Source of the DNA: Haliscomenobacter sp.
GTDB taxonomy: Bacteria; Bacteroidota; Bacteroidia; Chitinophagales; Saprospiraceae
Assembly (NCBI RefSeq): GCF_016718685.1
Contig: NZ_JADKCX010000013.1
Span: 39,870-103,869 of the forward strand
Reading direction: 5' to 3'
Length of the DNA: 64,000 nucleotides
In this document: positions 1 to 9,579 of the stretch, one piece after another
Layout of the letters: the number at the start of each line of letters is the position of its first letter
How positions within the stretch are numbered: the stretch's first letter is position 1
Position numbers and translations under genes: made by a program
The notes under the pieces: model-generated
The model's input: only the letters and a program-made list of their open reading frames with translations
Database searches by the model: none
Told to the model about the DNA's origin: nothing

Positions 1-63
1 ACTTGGCGAAAGCGCAACACGGTTTTCATCTGGCCTAGTTTCTTTTATTGCACCTATTTTCAT
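1..63 (-). CDS. Alanine dehydrogenase / transhydrogenase-alpha family protein, N-terminus only
   Basis: The reverse complement opens with ATG at 63 and reads 21 codons to the window edge. The peptide contains KETRPDENRVALSP, which matches the start of the AlaDH/PNT N-terminal domain, where a KE-x(4-6)-E-x-RVAL-x-P pattern is typical. The family either deaminates alanine with NAD or forms the alpha subunit of the proton-translocating transhydrogenase. The visible piece cannot separate the two. A -7-like box lies 43 bases upstream of the ATG. The rest of the gene is outside the window. Confidence 0.6.
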   Translation of the reverse strand, partial: MKIGAIKETRPDENRVALSPS

Positions 64-105
64 AGAATTAAAAAGAGTTAGGTTAGGATCTGAGATCAAA
101 GATGG

Positions 106-113
106 CAAATCTA
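106..113 (-). promoter_or_regulatory. Candidate -7 box for the AlaDH/PNT gene
   Basis: Read on the minus strand this is TAGATTTG, a full match to the Bacteroidota -7 consensus TAnnTTTG. Transcription would begin near 100 and leave a leader of about 37 bases before the ATG at 63. No clear TTTG -33 element is seen. Confidence 0.4.
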
Positions 114-198
114 CATCTTTAGGGAAATAAAATTGGGTAAATACACGGCATTTTATTCAATTGTTTTTCAAATAATCAAACTGTCGTTGTATTCGAAG

Positions 199-206
199 TA
201 GATTTG
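199..206 (+). promoter_or_regulatory. Candidate -7 box pointing into a gene-free stretch
   Basis: TAGATTTG on the plus strand matches the TAnnTTTG consensus. No plus-strand gene follows; 50 bases downstream is an intrinsic terminator (256-293). The pair could define a transcript of about 80 nt. No convincing -33 element is visible, so support is weak. Confidence 0.25.
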
Positions 207-255
207 TGTACACAAAATAGGACGCACTGCTCAGGGGATGGATGAAAAAAGTAAT

Positions 256-293
256 CGGCATGGGTGACAAAACGCACCCATGCCGACTATTTT
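256..293. terminator. Bidirectional intrinsic terminator after porT
   Basis: An 11-bp perfect stem (256-266 with 275-285) encloses an 8-base loop. On the plus strand it is followed by ACTA and eight T residues. On the minus strand it is followed by ATTAC and six T residues. It lies just beyond the stop of the minus-strand porT-like gene. Confidence 0.75.
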
Positions 294-318
294 TTTTCCT
301 ATACTCAGGTTTTATCCG

Positions 319-1053
319 CTATCCTTCAAAGTGAATGGAAATGGTAAAGGTACGCGACAATAATTTTTCGAGTACCGTAGACTCTTGTAGCGCAGGGTTG
401 TAAATCAGGGTATTACCAATGCCTTGGGAGATTTTCAACTCGGGGGAAAAAATAAAGAATGGGAAAAAGAATTGCAATCCAGCTCCGTACTCCAACTGAA
501 AATCAGAGGGAGAGATACGGACTAAGGTTTCCGCTTGTTTGGAGCGGGAATCACTGGCTACATCAAAAGAATATTTGACCCCGGCAATTACAAATACCCG
601 TTTATCGTGGAATGGTGCCGATTTGTAACGCACCTGGAATGGCATTTCGACAAAAACCGACTCCACCGTCCGCCGGCTGAAATTGCGAAAACGACTGGCT
701 TTATCGTAATTGATGTTGCGTTCAGCAAAAGATAAGGTAGGCAAAAATCGAAAATCGAAATAGTCGCCCATTTTCAGGTTGGTTACAATCCCCAGGTTGA
801 AGCCCGGCCCAGTGACAGATTCAACCGTTTGAATGCTGTCACTCATCAGGAATTGTTTGGAGCGATAAGGCTTAAAATTGGAGGAGTTGATGCCCAAAGT
901 AATGCCGAAGTAGTAAGGCTTTTGGTTGAAGTCCAGGAAGTTGGGATTGCCTCGGTATTTTTGGGCACTCAGGCTGCCACCAGCCAACATCAGTACAATT
1001 GCTACTTGAACCCAACGTAAATGGAACAAACACCTAAAGTTAATGCTGTGCAT
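319..1053 (-). CDS. porT: PorT-like outer-membrane beta-barrel protein (type IX secretion/gliding)
   Basis: This 244-residue protein has a signal peptide ending near GGSLSAQ and alternating beta-strand segments through to the C-terminus, as in the PorT/SprT family of small outer-membrane barrels needed for type IX secretion. The assignment rests on length, signal peptide, beta-rich pattern and position directly after ubiE, an arrangement I recall for porT/sprT in Bacteroidota. The start at 1053 overlaps the end of ubiE by 52 bases, which suggests coupled translation; it also gives a good signal sequence. T9SS cargo proteins elsewhere in the window fit this role. A generic PorT-fold membrane protein is the main alternative. 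Confidence 0.65.
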   Translation of the reverse strand: MHSINFRCLFHLRWVQVAIVLMLAGGSLSAQKYRGNPNFLDFNQKPYYFGITLGINSSNFKPYRSKQFLMSDSIQTVESVTGPGFNLGIVTNLKMGDYFDFRFLPTLSFAERNINYDKASRFRNFSRRTVESVFVEMPFQVRYKSAPFHDKRVFVIAGVKYSFDVASDSRSKQAETLVRISPSDFQLEYGAGLQFFFPFFIFSPELKISQGIGNTLIYNPALQESTVLEKLLSRTFTISIHFEG

Positions 1054-1727
1054 CGGTTAGATTTAAATCCGGTTTTCTCAAATATGTTCAGGAGTTCTTG
1101 TCCTTCGGGAAATACTTGCACCGATTCGTACAAATACGCATATGCCCGCTGGTCATTGGAGGTAAAACGCCCAATTAGTGGCAACAGGTATTTGAAATAG
1201 GCATTAAATATTTGTTTAAAAGGGAAAAGTTTGGGTCGGGAGAATTCCAGCACGACAATTTTGCCTCCGGGTTTGAGCACGCGGTACATTTCGGCTAGCC
1301 CTTTACCAAGGTCTTCAAAATTACGCACCCCAAAAGCAGCCGTCACGACATCAAAATGATGATCAGGAAAGCGCAACTCTTGGGAATCACCATCTTCCAG
1401 GTGAACGATTTTATTCAGGCCTTTGTCTCTCACTTTAACCCGGCCAATTTCCAACATCTTGGGCGCTATGTCTACCCCAATGATTTCTTGGGGTTGTAGC
1501 TTCTCCGCCATGGCAATAGCCAAATCAGCCGTTCCGGTCGCAATGTCTAAAATGCGCTGAGGCTGACCTTCAGCTACTTCGGCAATGGCTTTGCGCCGCC
1601 ACCCACGATCGATACCCAAAGACAAAAAGTGGTTGAGGAAATCGTAATAAGGAGCGATCCGGTCAAACATGCGGGAAACCTGCCTGGTTTTGGACTCTTG
1701 CTCGTTGTAAGGGGTAATCTGACCCAT
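1002..1727 (-). CDS. ubiE: Demethylmenaquinone / 2-methoxy-6-polyprenyl-benzoquinol methyltransferase
   Basis: This cytosolic methyltransferase performs the final C-methylation in menaquinone synthesis using S-adenosylmethionine. The protein has the class I SAM fold: motif I ILDIATGTADLAI, the acidic motif II GVDIAPKML, and the family-typical FGVRNFEDLGKGLAEMYRVL and GGKIVVLEFSRP segments. Starting at MGQITPYNEQ (1727) gives 241 residues, the usual family length. An ATG six codons upstream (1745) is rejected because it falls on a -7 promoter box. The gene overlaps porT by 52 bases and is probably co-transcribed with it. Confidence 0.93.
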   Translation of the reverse strand: MGQITPYNEQESKTRQVSRMFDRIAPYYDFLNHFLSLGIDRGWRRKAIAEVAEGQPQRILDIATGTADLAIAMAEKLQPQEIIGVDIAPKMLEIGRVKVRDKGLNKIVHLEDGDSQELRFPDHHFDVVTAAFGVRNFEDLGKGLAEMYRVLKPGGKIVVLEFSRPKLFPFKQIFNAYFKYLLPLIGRFTSNDQRAYAYLYESVQVFPEGQELLNIFEKTGFKSNRCTALTLGVCSIYVGFK

Positions 1728-1742
1728 GTGGAAAAATTTGTG

Positions 1743-1750
1743 CAAAATTA
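1743..1750 (-). promoter_or_regulatory. Candidate -7 box of ubiE-porT
   Basis: The minus strand reads TAATTTTG, matching TAnnTTTG. A start of transcription near 1736 places the ATG at 1727 about nine bases into the transcript and excludes the upstream ATG at 1745. Confidence 0.4.
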
Positions 1751-1810
1751 ATCGGGATTTCGACTAATCCCAATTTGTTTGGAACGGAAATGGAATAAAG
1801 TAAACGAGTT

Positions 1811-1906
1811 GACTTAGCTATTTTTTGATTTGGCTAGGCGCGAGGAAGGCGCATAGTATACTACGCAACTGACGAGTAACGCAGCAAAATCAATAAAGAG
1901 CCAGTC
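1811..1906. repeat. REP-like palindromic element between ubiE and the CotH gene
   Basis: Arms at 1811-1835 and 1883-1906 are inverted repeats with a few mismatches. The centre (1849-1866) holds a second near-palindrome around AGTATACT. The right arm, read in reverse, shares TTGATTTTG-TGCGTTACT with the element at 48249-48311, so the two appear to be members of one dispersed family. It is a non-coding spacer between divergent genes. Confidence 0.55.
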
Positions 1907-2024
1907 AAATGTTTTCTTTATTTTATTTCCGTTCCTATGCTAGGAGAACCAAAAAACAACACAATTGTTTGTTTCGCGGCAGTTAATTCGCTGAGTAATG
2001 CCTAATTTCATCCCCAAAAAATGT

Positions 2025-3656
2025 ATGAAACGACTTTTACCTGCATTGATCCTGGTTCTTTCTCTGTGTTGTACCTCCAATTATGCCCAAGTCCAATTGG
2101 ACAAAACCAATCTGCCGATTTTTTCCTTTACACTTGATCAGGGAGGTTTTTTGAACCTGGAAACCGACTCCCCCGCTACCTATCAGCTGCGATCCAATAG
2201 TGCAGGCAAAGACAACACGCCCGCCGATCCGCCCATCCTAACGGGAAAAATGGGGGTTCGTTACCGTGGAAAAACTTCTTTTAGTCTCAGTGATAAAAAG
2301 CCTTATTCGATTGAGTTTCTCGATGCAAAGGGAGAAGAACAAGATGTTCCGATTCTAGGCATGCCCGCCCACAGCGATTGGGGTTTAATGGGCCCTTTTT
2401 CGGATAAATCATTGATCAGAGAAGCTTTGATCTATCGATTTGGACAACAAATCAGCCCTTGGGCGCCAAAATATCGTTTTGTTGATGTGATGGTAGATGG
2501 ACAATACAAAGGGATTTTTATGCTCACTGAGCGCATCAAGCGCAACAAAGTTCGGGTCAACATCAATAAAATTGGCACCAAAGATACTACGGGTCAAAAA
2601 GTGACGGGTGGATACATCTTTGCCCTTGATAAACTCGACCCCGGTGACATTACCTTCCGCTCGGCTTTCCCGATGCCCGGCAAAACCTATCCACCTGATT
2701 ACCGGGTGGTTTATCCCAATGAAGATGATTTGCGCCCCGCGCAACTCCAATACATCAAAGAGCATGTGCGCGCTTTTGAGCGGGTAATGGATGCTCCGGG
2801 GTTTGATGATCCGAAAGTAGGATACGCCAAATGGATCGATGTACCTTCTTTTGTAGACTTCGTCTTGCTGAACGAATTGTCCAAAAACGTAGATGGCTAT
2901 CGCTTGAGCACCTATTTTTACAAAGACAACGACGCCATCAATTCTAAAATATTTGCAGGGCCGATTTGGGACTTCAACCTGGCTTTTGGCAATGCCAATT
3001 ATTGCAACGGGCAATACCCTGTAGGCTGGGGCTACGAATTTAATAAATCATGCCCCCAAGACTCCTGGGTTATCCACTTATGGTGGGAAAAGCTGATCAA
3101 CGATCCGGCTTTCCAGGTCAAGATGAAACAACGCTGGTTTGAATTGCGCAAAAATTTGCTGAGCAATAGACAAATCATGGGAACCATTGATTCCCTGGTT
3201 AAGGTAATCGGCCCGGCTCAAGACCTCAACTTTAAACTCTACCCGATCCTCAACAAATCGGTATGGCCCAACAGTTATGTGGGCGGGTCTTATGCCAATG
3301 AAATCACCTTTTTAAAAAACTGGTTGAACGACCGCCTCATTTGGCTGGATGCCGTCATGGCTGAAATCCCCGATCGGGTGAGTAATGTGGCTTTCGGCGA
3401 AGTCAAAGTATACCCCAATCCAGGCCGGGAGTCCATCACTTTTGAATACCGACTGGCGGGTTTTAACGAAACTGCGGAAATTTACATCGTGGATGCCAAT
3501 GGGCGGGAAGTGTACGCGTATTCCCATCAATTCATCAGCAGTGGGCCGCAGATTTTGCCACTGGACATATCCCGGTATCCTACAGGGATGTATTTTTACC
3601 GGGTGAAACCGGGGAATGGAGCGCCGTTGACAGGACGCTTCGTCAAGCATAAATAA
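2025..3656 (+). CDS. CotH-kinase family secreted protein with T9SS sorting domain
   Basis: The protein starts best at MKRLLPALILVL (2025), giving a signal peptide cut after NYAQ; nine upstream codons (ATG at 1998) do not look like part of it. The body carries CotH-kinase features: DKSLIREALIYRF, YKGIFMLTERIKRNKVRVNI and AGPIWDFNLAFGN. CotH proteins are atypical protein kinases best known from spore coats; bacterial secreted versions have mostly unknown substrates. The last 80 residues (VKVYPNPGRESITFEYRLAG through GMYFYRV) are a type A T9SS C-terminal sorting domain, so export to the cell surface is expected. The gene stands alone, divergent from ubiE. Confidence 0.88.
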   Translation: MKRLLPALILVLSLCCTSNYAQVQLDKTNLPIFSFTLDQGGFLNLETDSPATYQLRSNSAGKDNTPADPPILTGKMGVRYRGKTSFSLSDKKPYSIEFLDAKGEEQDVPILGMPAHSDWGLMGPFSDKSLIREALIYRFGQQISPWAPKYRFVDVMVDGQYKGIFMLTERIKRNKVRVNINKIGTKDTTGQKVTGGYIFALDKLDPGDITFRSAFPMPGKTYPPDYRVVYPNEDDLRPAQLQYIKEHVRAFERVMDAPGFDDPKVGYAKWIDVPSFVDFVLLNELSKNVDGYRLSTYFYKDNDAINSKIFAGPIWDFNLAFGNANYCNGQYPVGWGYEFNKSCPQDSWVIHLWWEKLINDPAFQVKMKQRWFELRKNLLSNRQIMGTIDSLVKVIGPAQDLNFKLYPILNKSVWPNSYVGGSYANEITFLKNWLNDRLIWLDAVMAEIPDRVSNVAFGEVKVYPNPGRESITFEYRLAGFNETAEIYIVDANGREVYAYSHQFISSGPQILPLDISRYPTGMYFYRVKPGNGAPLTGRFVKHK

Positions 3657-3827
3657 GCGCCAAAATCACTTACCGTGGGGATTTTGACATCATATAGGTT
3701 TTCTAAGGTTTGCGAGGTTTCAGATAAAAAATCTTGCTTTATGAATATTTTTCTTTTTCCACCATAGAACCGCAGAACCTTAGCAATTATGCGCCTACGG
3801 CGCTTGTACATTTTTACAAACAAGAAA

Positions 3828-5366
3828 ATGCGCAGCAACACGAAATTCCCGATCCAATTAAGCCTCTTTTCGCTCCTCTTCTTCATCGCCAATTTCCCGA
3901 TGGTTCAACCCCGAATGGTCGAAAAACCGGAGCAAAAGCCCAACATCCTGATCATTTTTTCGGACGACCACGCCCTGGCCGCCATCAGTGCCTACGGCAG
4001 TCCGTACATTCAAACACCGAATATTGACCGCATTGGCCGCGAAGGCGCTTTGTTTCGAAACATGTTTTGCACCAATTCGCTTTGTGCACCCAGTCGTGCG
4101 GCCCTACTAACCGGCAAATTGAGCCACGTCAACGGACACCGCGACAACCTCTCGCGCTTCAACGCCGGACAAGACATGTTTCCCAAACGGCTGCAAGCCA
4201 TCGGGTACCAAACCAGTTGGATTGGCAAATGGCACCTGGAGGCCAATCCGCAATACTTTGATTACTGGACGGTGTTGCCTGGACAGGGCCAGTACTACAA
4301 TCCTGATTTTATAGAAATGGACGGTAAAACCCGACGCTACGAGGGCTACGCAACCGACATTACGACAGACAAAGCCATTGATTGGCTGGAACGCAACCGC
4401 GACAAATCCAAACCTTTTTGTTTGGTGGTAGGTCAAAAAGCACCGCACCGCAATTGGCTACCCGACACCACCGACTTACATGCCTTTGATGGGGTAAAAT
4501 TTAACATCCCGCCCACTTTTTATGATGATTACGCCGGGCGAATTGCTGCCGGGAAACAAGAAATGAATGTATATCGCGACTTGCGGGTAGTAGAAGACCT
4601 CAAAGTTGGTTATAATATTCCGCGTATGAATGAAGCCCAGCGCAAAGCCTGGAATGCCTACTATGACCCCATAGCCGAGGACTTCAAACGCCAAAACCTG
4701 AGTGGCAAAGCCCTGGATGAGTGGAAATTTCAGCGCTACATGAACGATTACCTGGGGTGTGTCCGCTCCCTGGATCGCAACATCGGGCGGATGCTGGACT
4801 ACCTCGATGCTCAGCAATTGAGCAAAAACACCGTAGTGATTTATGCCTCCGATCAAGGTTTTTACCTGGGTGAACACGGCTGGTTCGATAAACGCTTCAT
4901 GTACGAAGAATCACAACACATGCCTTTTTTGATGCGTTACCCCAAGTTGATCAAGCCGGGCACAACGATTGATGCTTTGCTCATGGGGATCGATTTTGCA
5001 CCCACTTTCCTGGAATTGGCCGGAGCAACAATTCCTGCCGAGATGCAGGGAAAATCCATTGTGCCTTTGCTGCGCAAAAAAAGCAACAAAAACTGGCGCC
5101 AACAGGTGTATTACCATTACTACGAAAAAGGGGAACACAACGTGATGAAGCATTTTGGCATCCGTACCAAACGCTACAAACTGATTCGTTTTTACGGTGA
5201 AGGGGAATTTTGGGAGTTGTACGACCTCCAAAAAGATCCACAAGAGATGCAGAATATCTACAATGATCCAGCACATCAAGGACTCATTGCAACCCTGAAA
5301 AAACAACTTGGAGATTTGGCAAAAGCTTACGCGGACGACGAAGCAATGAGTTTATTAAGCGAATAG
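3828..5366 (+). CDS. Secreted sulfatase (formylglycine type)
   Basis: This arylsulfatase-family enzyme hydrolyses sulfate esters, here probably on polysaccharides. The N-terminus has a hydrophobic signal-like stretch, followed by metal-binding NILIIFSDDH. The activation motif CAPSRAALLTGK gives the cysteine that is converted to formylglycine (residue 86 from the chosen start). ASDQGFYLGEHGWFDK carries the C-terminal metal ligands and the C-terminal subdomain ends in the usual YDLQKDPQEMQN. The start at 3828 (MRSNTKFPIQ) is preferred over 3789 because the extra 13 residues are basic and precede the signal segment. No anaerobic maturase or FGE is in the window. Confidence 0.9.
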   Translation: MRSNTKFPIQLSLFSLLFFIANFPMVQPRMVEKPEQKPNILIIFSDDHALAAISAYGSPYIQTPNIDRIGREGALFRNMFCTNSLCAPSRAALLTGKLSHVNGHRDNLSRFNAGQDMFPKRLQAIGYQTSWIGKWHLEANPQYFDYWTVLPGQGQYYNPDFIEMDGKTRRYEGYATDITTDKAIDWLERNRDKSKPFCLVVGQKAPHRNWLPDTTDLHAFDGVKFNIPPTFYDDYAGRIAAGKQEMNVYRDLRVVEDLKVGYNIPRMNEAQRKAWNAYYDPIAEDFKRQNLSGKALDEWKFQRYMNDYLGCVRSLDRNIGRMLDYLDAQQLSKNTVVIYASDQGFYLGEHGWFDKRFMYEESQHMPFLMRYPKLIKPGTTIDALLMGIDFAPTFLELAGATIPAEMQGKSIVPLLRKKSNKNWRQQVYYHYYEKGEHNVMKHFGIRTKRYKLIRFYGEGEFWELYDLQKDPQEMQNIYNDPAHQGLIATLKKQLGDLAKAYADDEAMSLLSE

Positions 5367-5429
5367 CGAAAAATACGAAAATAGTACACGGTGAAAAACC
5401 AATTGTGTGCTTACTTTTCGCTATTCGCT
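5358..5429. terminator. Hairpin shared by convergent sulfatase and aldo/keto reductase genes
   Basis: A 15-bp perfect inverted repeat (5358-5372 with 5415-5429) brackets 42 bases. The left arm includes the sulfatase stop codon. T-rich sequence follows on the plus strand. It sits between two converging genes and may stop both transcripts. Confidence 0.45.
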
Positions 5430-5439
5430 TTTTCGCTTT

Positions 5440-6411
5440 TTATTGTGACCACGATGTCGGCTCCCGATCCCAACGGTGCGCCTTCAAGGCATTCAACAAG
5501 TCCGCAGACAGTCCGTTGCCGTCGCTGCTGGCCATGTTCATGCGCACGTTGCGTTCGCGGCGCATGCCGGGAATGGTGGTGTGTACATCCTGATTAGAAA
5601 GAATAAAACGCAGAGCCATTTCGGCCATGGTCATGCCTGTGGGTACCAGTGGTTTGAGGGCTTCGGCGCGTTCGACGGAGGGGATGAGGTTTTCGGGCAC
5701 AAAATAGGTTCCCCGCCAATCGCCAGGAGGAAATGTAGTGTCTTTGGTCAATGTTCCCGTAAGTGTACCCTCGTCAAACGGCACGCGGGCAATCACCCCG
5801 ATGTCGAGTTTGCGGCACAAAGGGAAAAGTTGATCTTCGGGGTTTTGGTCAAAAATGTTGTAGATGACTTGGACTGCGCTGATCTGACCAGTTTCCAGGG
5901 TGCGGAGGCTGTTGTTGGGTTCCCAGCGGTTGATGCTGATGCCCCAGTGTTGTACTTTGCCAGCCTGGGTGAGGCGGGCGCAGGTTTCTTTCCATTCATC
6001 GCGCTCGGCCCAGGCGTCTTCCCAGACGTGGAATTGCATGAGGTCAATGCTATCCGTGCCCAGGTTTTTCAGGCTGTCGTTGACATATTCTTCGATGTAG
6101 TCGGAAGGAAAAACTTCGTCTAGGGTAAACTGTGGTTTGGAAGGCCACTTGCGGTTTTTGGGGGGAATTTTGGTGGCGACGTAGAGTTTTTTATCCGGGA
6201 ATTGCCGCAGCAATTTGCCCAAAATCTCTTCGCTGCGCCCGTCTCCATAAGCCCAGGCAGTGTCGAAAAAATTGCAGCCCAGTTCTACAGATAGCAACAG
6301 GGATTTCCAGGTTTCGTCATCGTCAGAGTCTTTCCATCCGGCCAGGCCCCACATGCCGTAACCCATTTCGCTGACTTGCATTTCAGTACGTCCAAAACGG
6401 CGGTATTGCAT
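5440..6411 (-). CDS. Aldo/keto reductase
   Basis: This cytosolic NAD(P)H-dependent oxidoreductase has a TIM-barrel fold. The catalytic tetrad is visible: Asp and Tyr in FFDTAWAYGDGRSEE, Lys in LYVATKIPP and His in LMQFHVWEDAW. The cofactor end is the typical IPGMRRERNVRMNM near the C-terminus. The start is set at MQYRRFGRTEM (6411), giving 323 residues, because the upstream ATG at 6447 lies at the predicted transcription start behind a -7 box. The substrate is unknown; family members reduce sugars, aldehydes or ketones. Confidence 0.9.
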   Translation of the reverse strand: MQYRRFGRTEMQVSEMGYGMWGLAGWKDSDDDETWKSLLLSVELGCNFFDTAWAYGDGRSEEILGKLLRQFPDKKLYVATKIPPKNRKWPSKPQFTLDEVFPSDYIEEYVNDSLKNLGTDSIDLMQFHVWEDAWAERDEWKETCARLTQAGKVQHWGISINRWEPNNSLRTLETGQISAVQVIYNIFDQNPEDQLFPLCRKLDIGVIARVPFDEGTLTGTLTKDTTFPPGDWRGTYFVPENLIPSVERAEALKPLVPTGMTMAEMALRFILSNQDVHTTIPGMRRERNVRMNMASSDGNGLSADLLNALKAHRWDREPTSWSQ

Positions 6412-6452
6412 CTTTATACGTTTATATATTGGTGTTGAAGTGTTCATTGACG

Positions 6453-6460
6453 CAAAAATA
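6453..6460 (-). promoter_or_regulatory. Candidate -7 box of the aldo/keto reductase gene
   Basis: Minus-strand TATTTTTG fits TAnnTTTG. A start near 6446 leaves a 35-base leader to the ATG at 6411. Confidence 0.4.
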
Positions 6461-6571
6461 AGGGATTTTTTCCCTAATTAAGGCTTATTTTGGGAGCAGA
6501 TAGGGACAGGAGCTCATGCGAAAAGTGGCCGGCTCCGATTTCAGCAATAAACACCTAAAGTTCCACAAAAA

Positions 6572-7225
6572 ATGGAAAGCACCCAATTTTGGCACCTCGA
6601 CTTCAACCTGATCCAAGTTGGTGATTACGCCCTCAGCCTGATCGAAATCCTTGCCGCCAGTTTTTGCCTGCTGGCCTTTTATCTCTTGCGGCAAAACAAG
6701 CAACTGACCTGGCCCGTCGCGATCCTGAGTAATTTTGCTTATTTCCTGTTTTTTTACCAAATCAACTTGTACGGATTGATGGGCTTACAGGTCTTTTTGG
6801 TGGTGTACAACCTGATCGTCTGGCTGCGCGGAAGAGGCTCTGTAGCGCCCGAAATCAAAAGGCTGTCGGGAATGGGGCTCATCCTGTCCGCCATTGCTAT
6901 TTTTATGCCCACCATCAACCTCACCATTCTGCTGGCGCAGGTACATGAGTTGGCTCCCCGCTGGTTTCCCCAACCTGCTTCTTTTAATTTTACCGACCCG
7001 CTACTGGCGGTAGCCAGCATTGTGGCCACGGTATTGTTGGCCAAACACTACCTGGAGGCCTGGCTTTTTTGGCTGGTCATTTATGGCTTGTGCGTGGTCA
7101 TTTTTGCCTGGGCAGGGGTTTACCTCACCGCCGGAGTGTACATGGTACTGCTCGGTTGGGCGATGCGGGAGTATTTGGAGTGGAGGGTGATGCTTGGGGC
7201 AAAAAAGGGTAAAAATTCAAATTGA
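6572..7225 (+). CDS. pnuC: Nicotinamide riboside / mononucleotide transporter PnuC family
   Basis: This 217-residue inner-membrane protein has about seven hydrophobic helices. Segments VAILSNFAYFLFFYQINLYG and LLAKHYLEAWLFWLVIYGL match the conserved PnuC core, where W and N residues line the vitamin path. PnuC proteins take up nicotinamide riboside by facilitated diffusion with intracellular phosphorylation trapping the substrate. No nadR-like kinase is adjacent, and thiamine-specific relatives (PnuT) exist, so the substrate is inferred. It converges on the TonB receptor gene with only 55 bases between. Confidence 0.82.
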   Translation: MESTQFWHLDFNLIQVGDYALSLIEILAASFCLLAFYLLRQNKQLTWPVAILSNFAYFLFFYQINLYGLMGLQVFLVVYNLIVWLRGRGSVAPEIKRLSGMGLILSAIAIFMPTINLTILLAQVHELAPRWFPQPASFNFTDPLLAVASIVATVLLAKHYLEAWLFWLVIYGLCVVIFAWAGVYLTAGVYMVLLGWAMREYLEWRVMLGAKKGKNSN

Positions 7226-7280
7226 ACGCCTCATAGCGCGTGTTGCTGTGAATCCAAATGGGATAAACAGAAGACATTCC

Positions 7281-9579
7281 TCACCATCCCCAATCCACCC
7301 GCAATCCAAAATTCCGTGGTGCTTCCATCAAGCCCGGTCTAGACACGTACTCCTGATTTCCCAGATTGTTTACCAAAAAACTCAATTTCAAATTGTCAAT
7401 TGGTCGATACGCCACCCTTATGTCCAGTAAAGTTACGCCATGGTTGTTCATTTCGCGGTAGGATTTAATGCCGGGTACGATGAATTCAAACGTCCGGTCA
7501 ATCGCCTCCTGAAAGCTGAAATAATTGCCCGCAAAACCAATTGAGAATTTTTTGATTTGTGTTTCAATATCAAATTTGTAGTTGTGGCGCGAGCGGTATT
7601 TCAATACATTTTCAGTGGATGAACTCCCGATGGCATTGCGTTGTCCGGGCGTGGGTGGCACCCCTGGCTCCTGGGGGCTCAGGTCAAAATCCAGGAATTT
7701 GGGATCGATGAACAAATAACCTGCAGTGAATACCGTTGGGCAGCCAAATAAGTCAAATTCGCCCACTATACTTGCATCCAACCCAGTGATGCGCACGCCG
7801 CCTGTATTGATGGAACTGAAGCCCCGCAGGAGGCCAAGAAAGTTGAATTCCATCATGTCCTGATATTCCGTGCGGAAGAGCGCTAGTCCAGAAAGCCTTT
7901 TAAGCTGCCTAGTTTAAGGCCTTGTTTGATGCCCAATTCGGTTGACCAGCCCGTTTCGGATTGCAAATCGGGGTTCGGTGAAATGTTGAAGCCCCCCAGA
8001 TTGGTAAAGATGAATTTTTCCGCAATGGTTGGAAACCGATAGCCCTGCCCCCAGGAAGCCCGGAGGAAGGAATAATCGCCGATCTGGTAGTTGGCGCCTA
8101 AGCGGAGCACGGGTTTGGCTTCCTTTTCTTGCGAAGGTTCTACTACCCCACCCGGATAAATAAAGCCGGGGTTGTTGATCAAATTAGACTCATAGCGAAA
8201 GCCCGCCGAAACGGTCAGTTTTGTGCCAAAACGTTTTTCAAAGTCAATGTACGTTGCCAGGTTGCGTGAATGAAAGGTGGTATCACCGTACAATTCCGCT
8301 TCCACATCCGAACCAATGTACACCGCACCAGCAGTAACATTCAAGTCGATGGCCTTGATGTTGCGCTGAAACTGGTACTCCAGGTAGTACTGCTCCGAGA
8401 AGTTGGACCGTCCGTTGCTCACCCGGTTTTCTACCTTTAAATAACGACTGAGCAGTTTGTGCCGGTTTCCGCTGCCGTCGTAATAGGTCAGATGCGGGTC
8501 GATATTGAAACGCAAGGGCTGATTTTTGGACACCGTACCCGGAAACGGGCTGTACTTGAGGCTATCCGCTTTCCAGAAGAAAAAACTGCTGTTGTTGCCG
8601 CCATTCAGGTTGAGGTTGACCCCCAAAGTCAGGCGTTTGTTCAGTCGATAACGGGTATTGAGGTTCACCCGCCCGTATTTGTAAAGGTGCTGTCGTTGTG
8701 GGAAGTTTCGTTGAGGTAAAATACGCTGCTGACCAGATCGAGTTTGCCCAGCTTTTGTTTGTGTGAAAAACTGGTGCCAAACGTCAGCGGCGCGTTGTCC
8801 CACCATTTGAACCGAGCATCGGCTGGCGCGTCTACAGTAGAGGTGAAAAGCGTGAGTTTGGTTTCGGGTTCTGCTGTTGCGTAAGCGGTACGGAAATTGA
8901 CTACCCCATTCATGGCAGCTGACCCGTAAAGCGAAGAGGCCGCCCCTTTGACCACTTCAATCTGGCCTACGTTTTCGATGGGGATGTCGTTCCAGTTCGG
9001 AAATCCGGCATCGAGTTGCAGAATCGGAATATCATCCATCAAGAGCAAAACCCGACTGCCTGCACCGTAAGAGAACCCAGAACCTCCGCGGATATTGGCC
9101 TGTCCATCGATGACCGTAAGTCCAGGCACTTTTTGCAGGGCTTCGTCTAGTTGAAACTTGTTGCTGTTGTTGATCAGGCTGGGTTTTAGCACTTCAATAC
9201 TGACTGTTTCGGAGCCCAGGCGTTTTTCAAAACGACCTGTCGTAAAGGTTACGGTATTCAGGATCGTGGCCTCTTCTTGCAGGATGATGTCTACTTCTAC
9301 CGTTTGTCCGGCCACAATGCCAATACTTTGAGTGAAGGTTTTGTAGCCCAGATATGAAACCGTGAGGTTGATGTTGCCCGGAGTTGGATTGAGTTCAAAA
9401 AGACCTGCCGAGTCGGTAGCCGTTCCTACTTCAGCGGACACATAAACCGAGGCCCCAAGGAGCGGCTCGTGATCAATGGTGGTCACACGCCCACGCAAGG
9501 TAGCGTTTTGGGCATGTAGATTGGTCTGCACAAAAATCAATAAAGCGAATGCCAACACCGAGCGAAACAAGTCCTGCAT
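7281..9579 (-). CDS. TonB-dependent outer-membrane receptor, broken by two frameshifts
   Basis: Three consecutive reading frames make one receptor of about 765 residues. From MQDLFRSVLAFALL (9579) come a signal peptide, a carboxypeptidase-D regulatory-like domain (ATLRGRVTTIDHEPLLGASV), the plug (KVPGLTVIDGQANIRGGSGF) and then the barrel, ending in GLRVDWGW. The frame breaks near 8671, where one more G in a GGG run (minus strand) reconnects NTG to RVNLNTRYRL. It breaks again near 7885, where one more base restores GFLD-x-ALFRTEYQDMMEF, a family-typical strand. Both lesions look like lost bases. Transport substrate is unknown; the neighbouring PnuC gene makes a vitamin-type substrate conceivable but nothing more. 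Confidence 0.85.

Noticed and set aside
7883..8806. Programmed frameshifting in the TonB receptor
   Set aside because: No slippery heptamer with downstream pseudoknot is seen at the breaks, and similar one-base lesions occur in many unrelated genes of the window.
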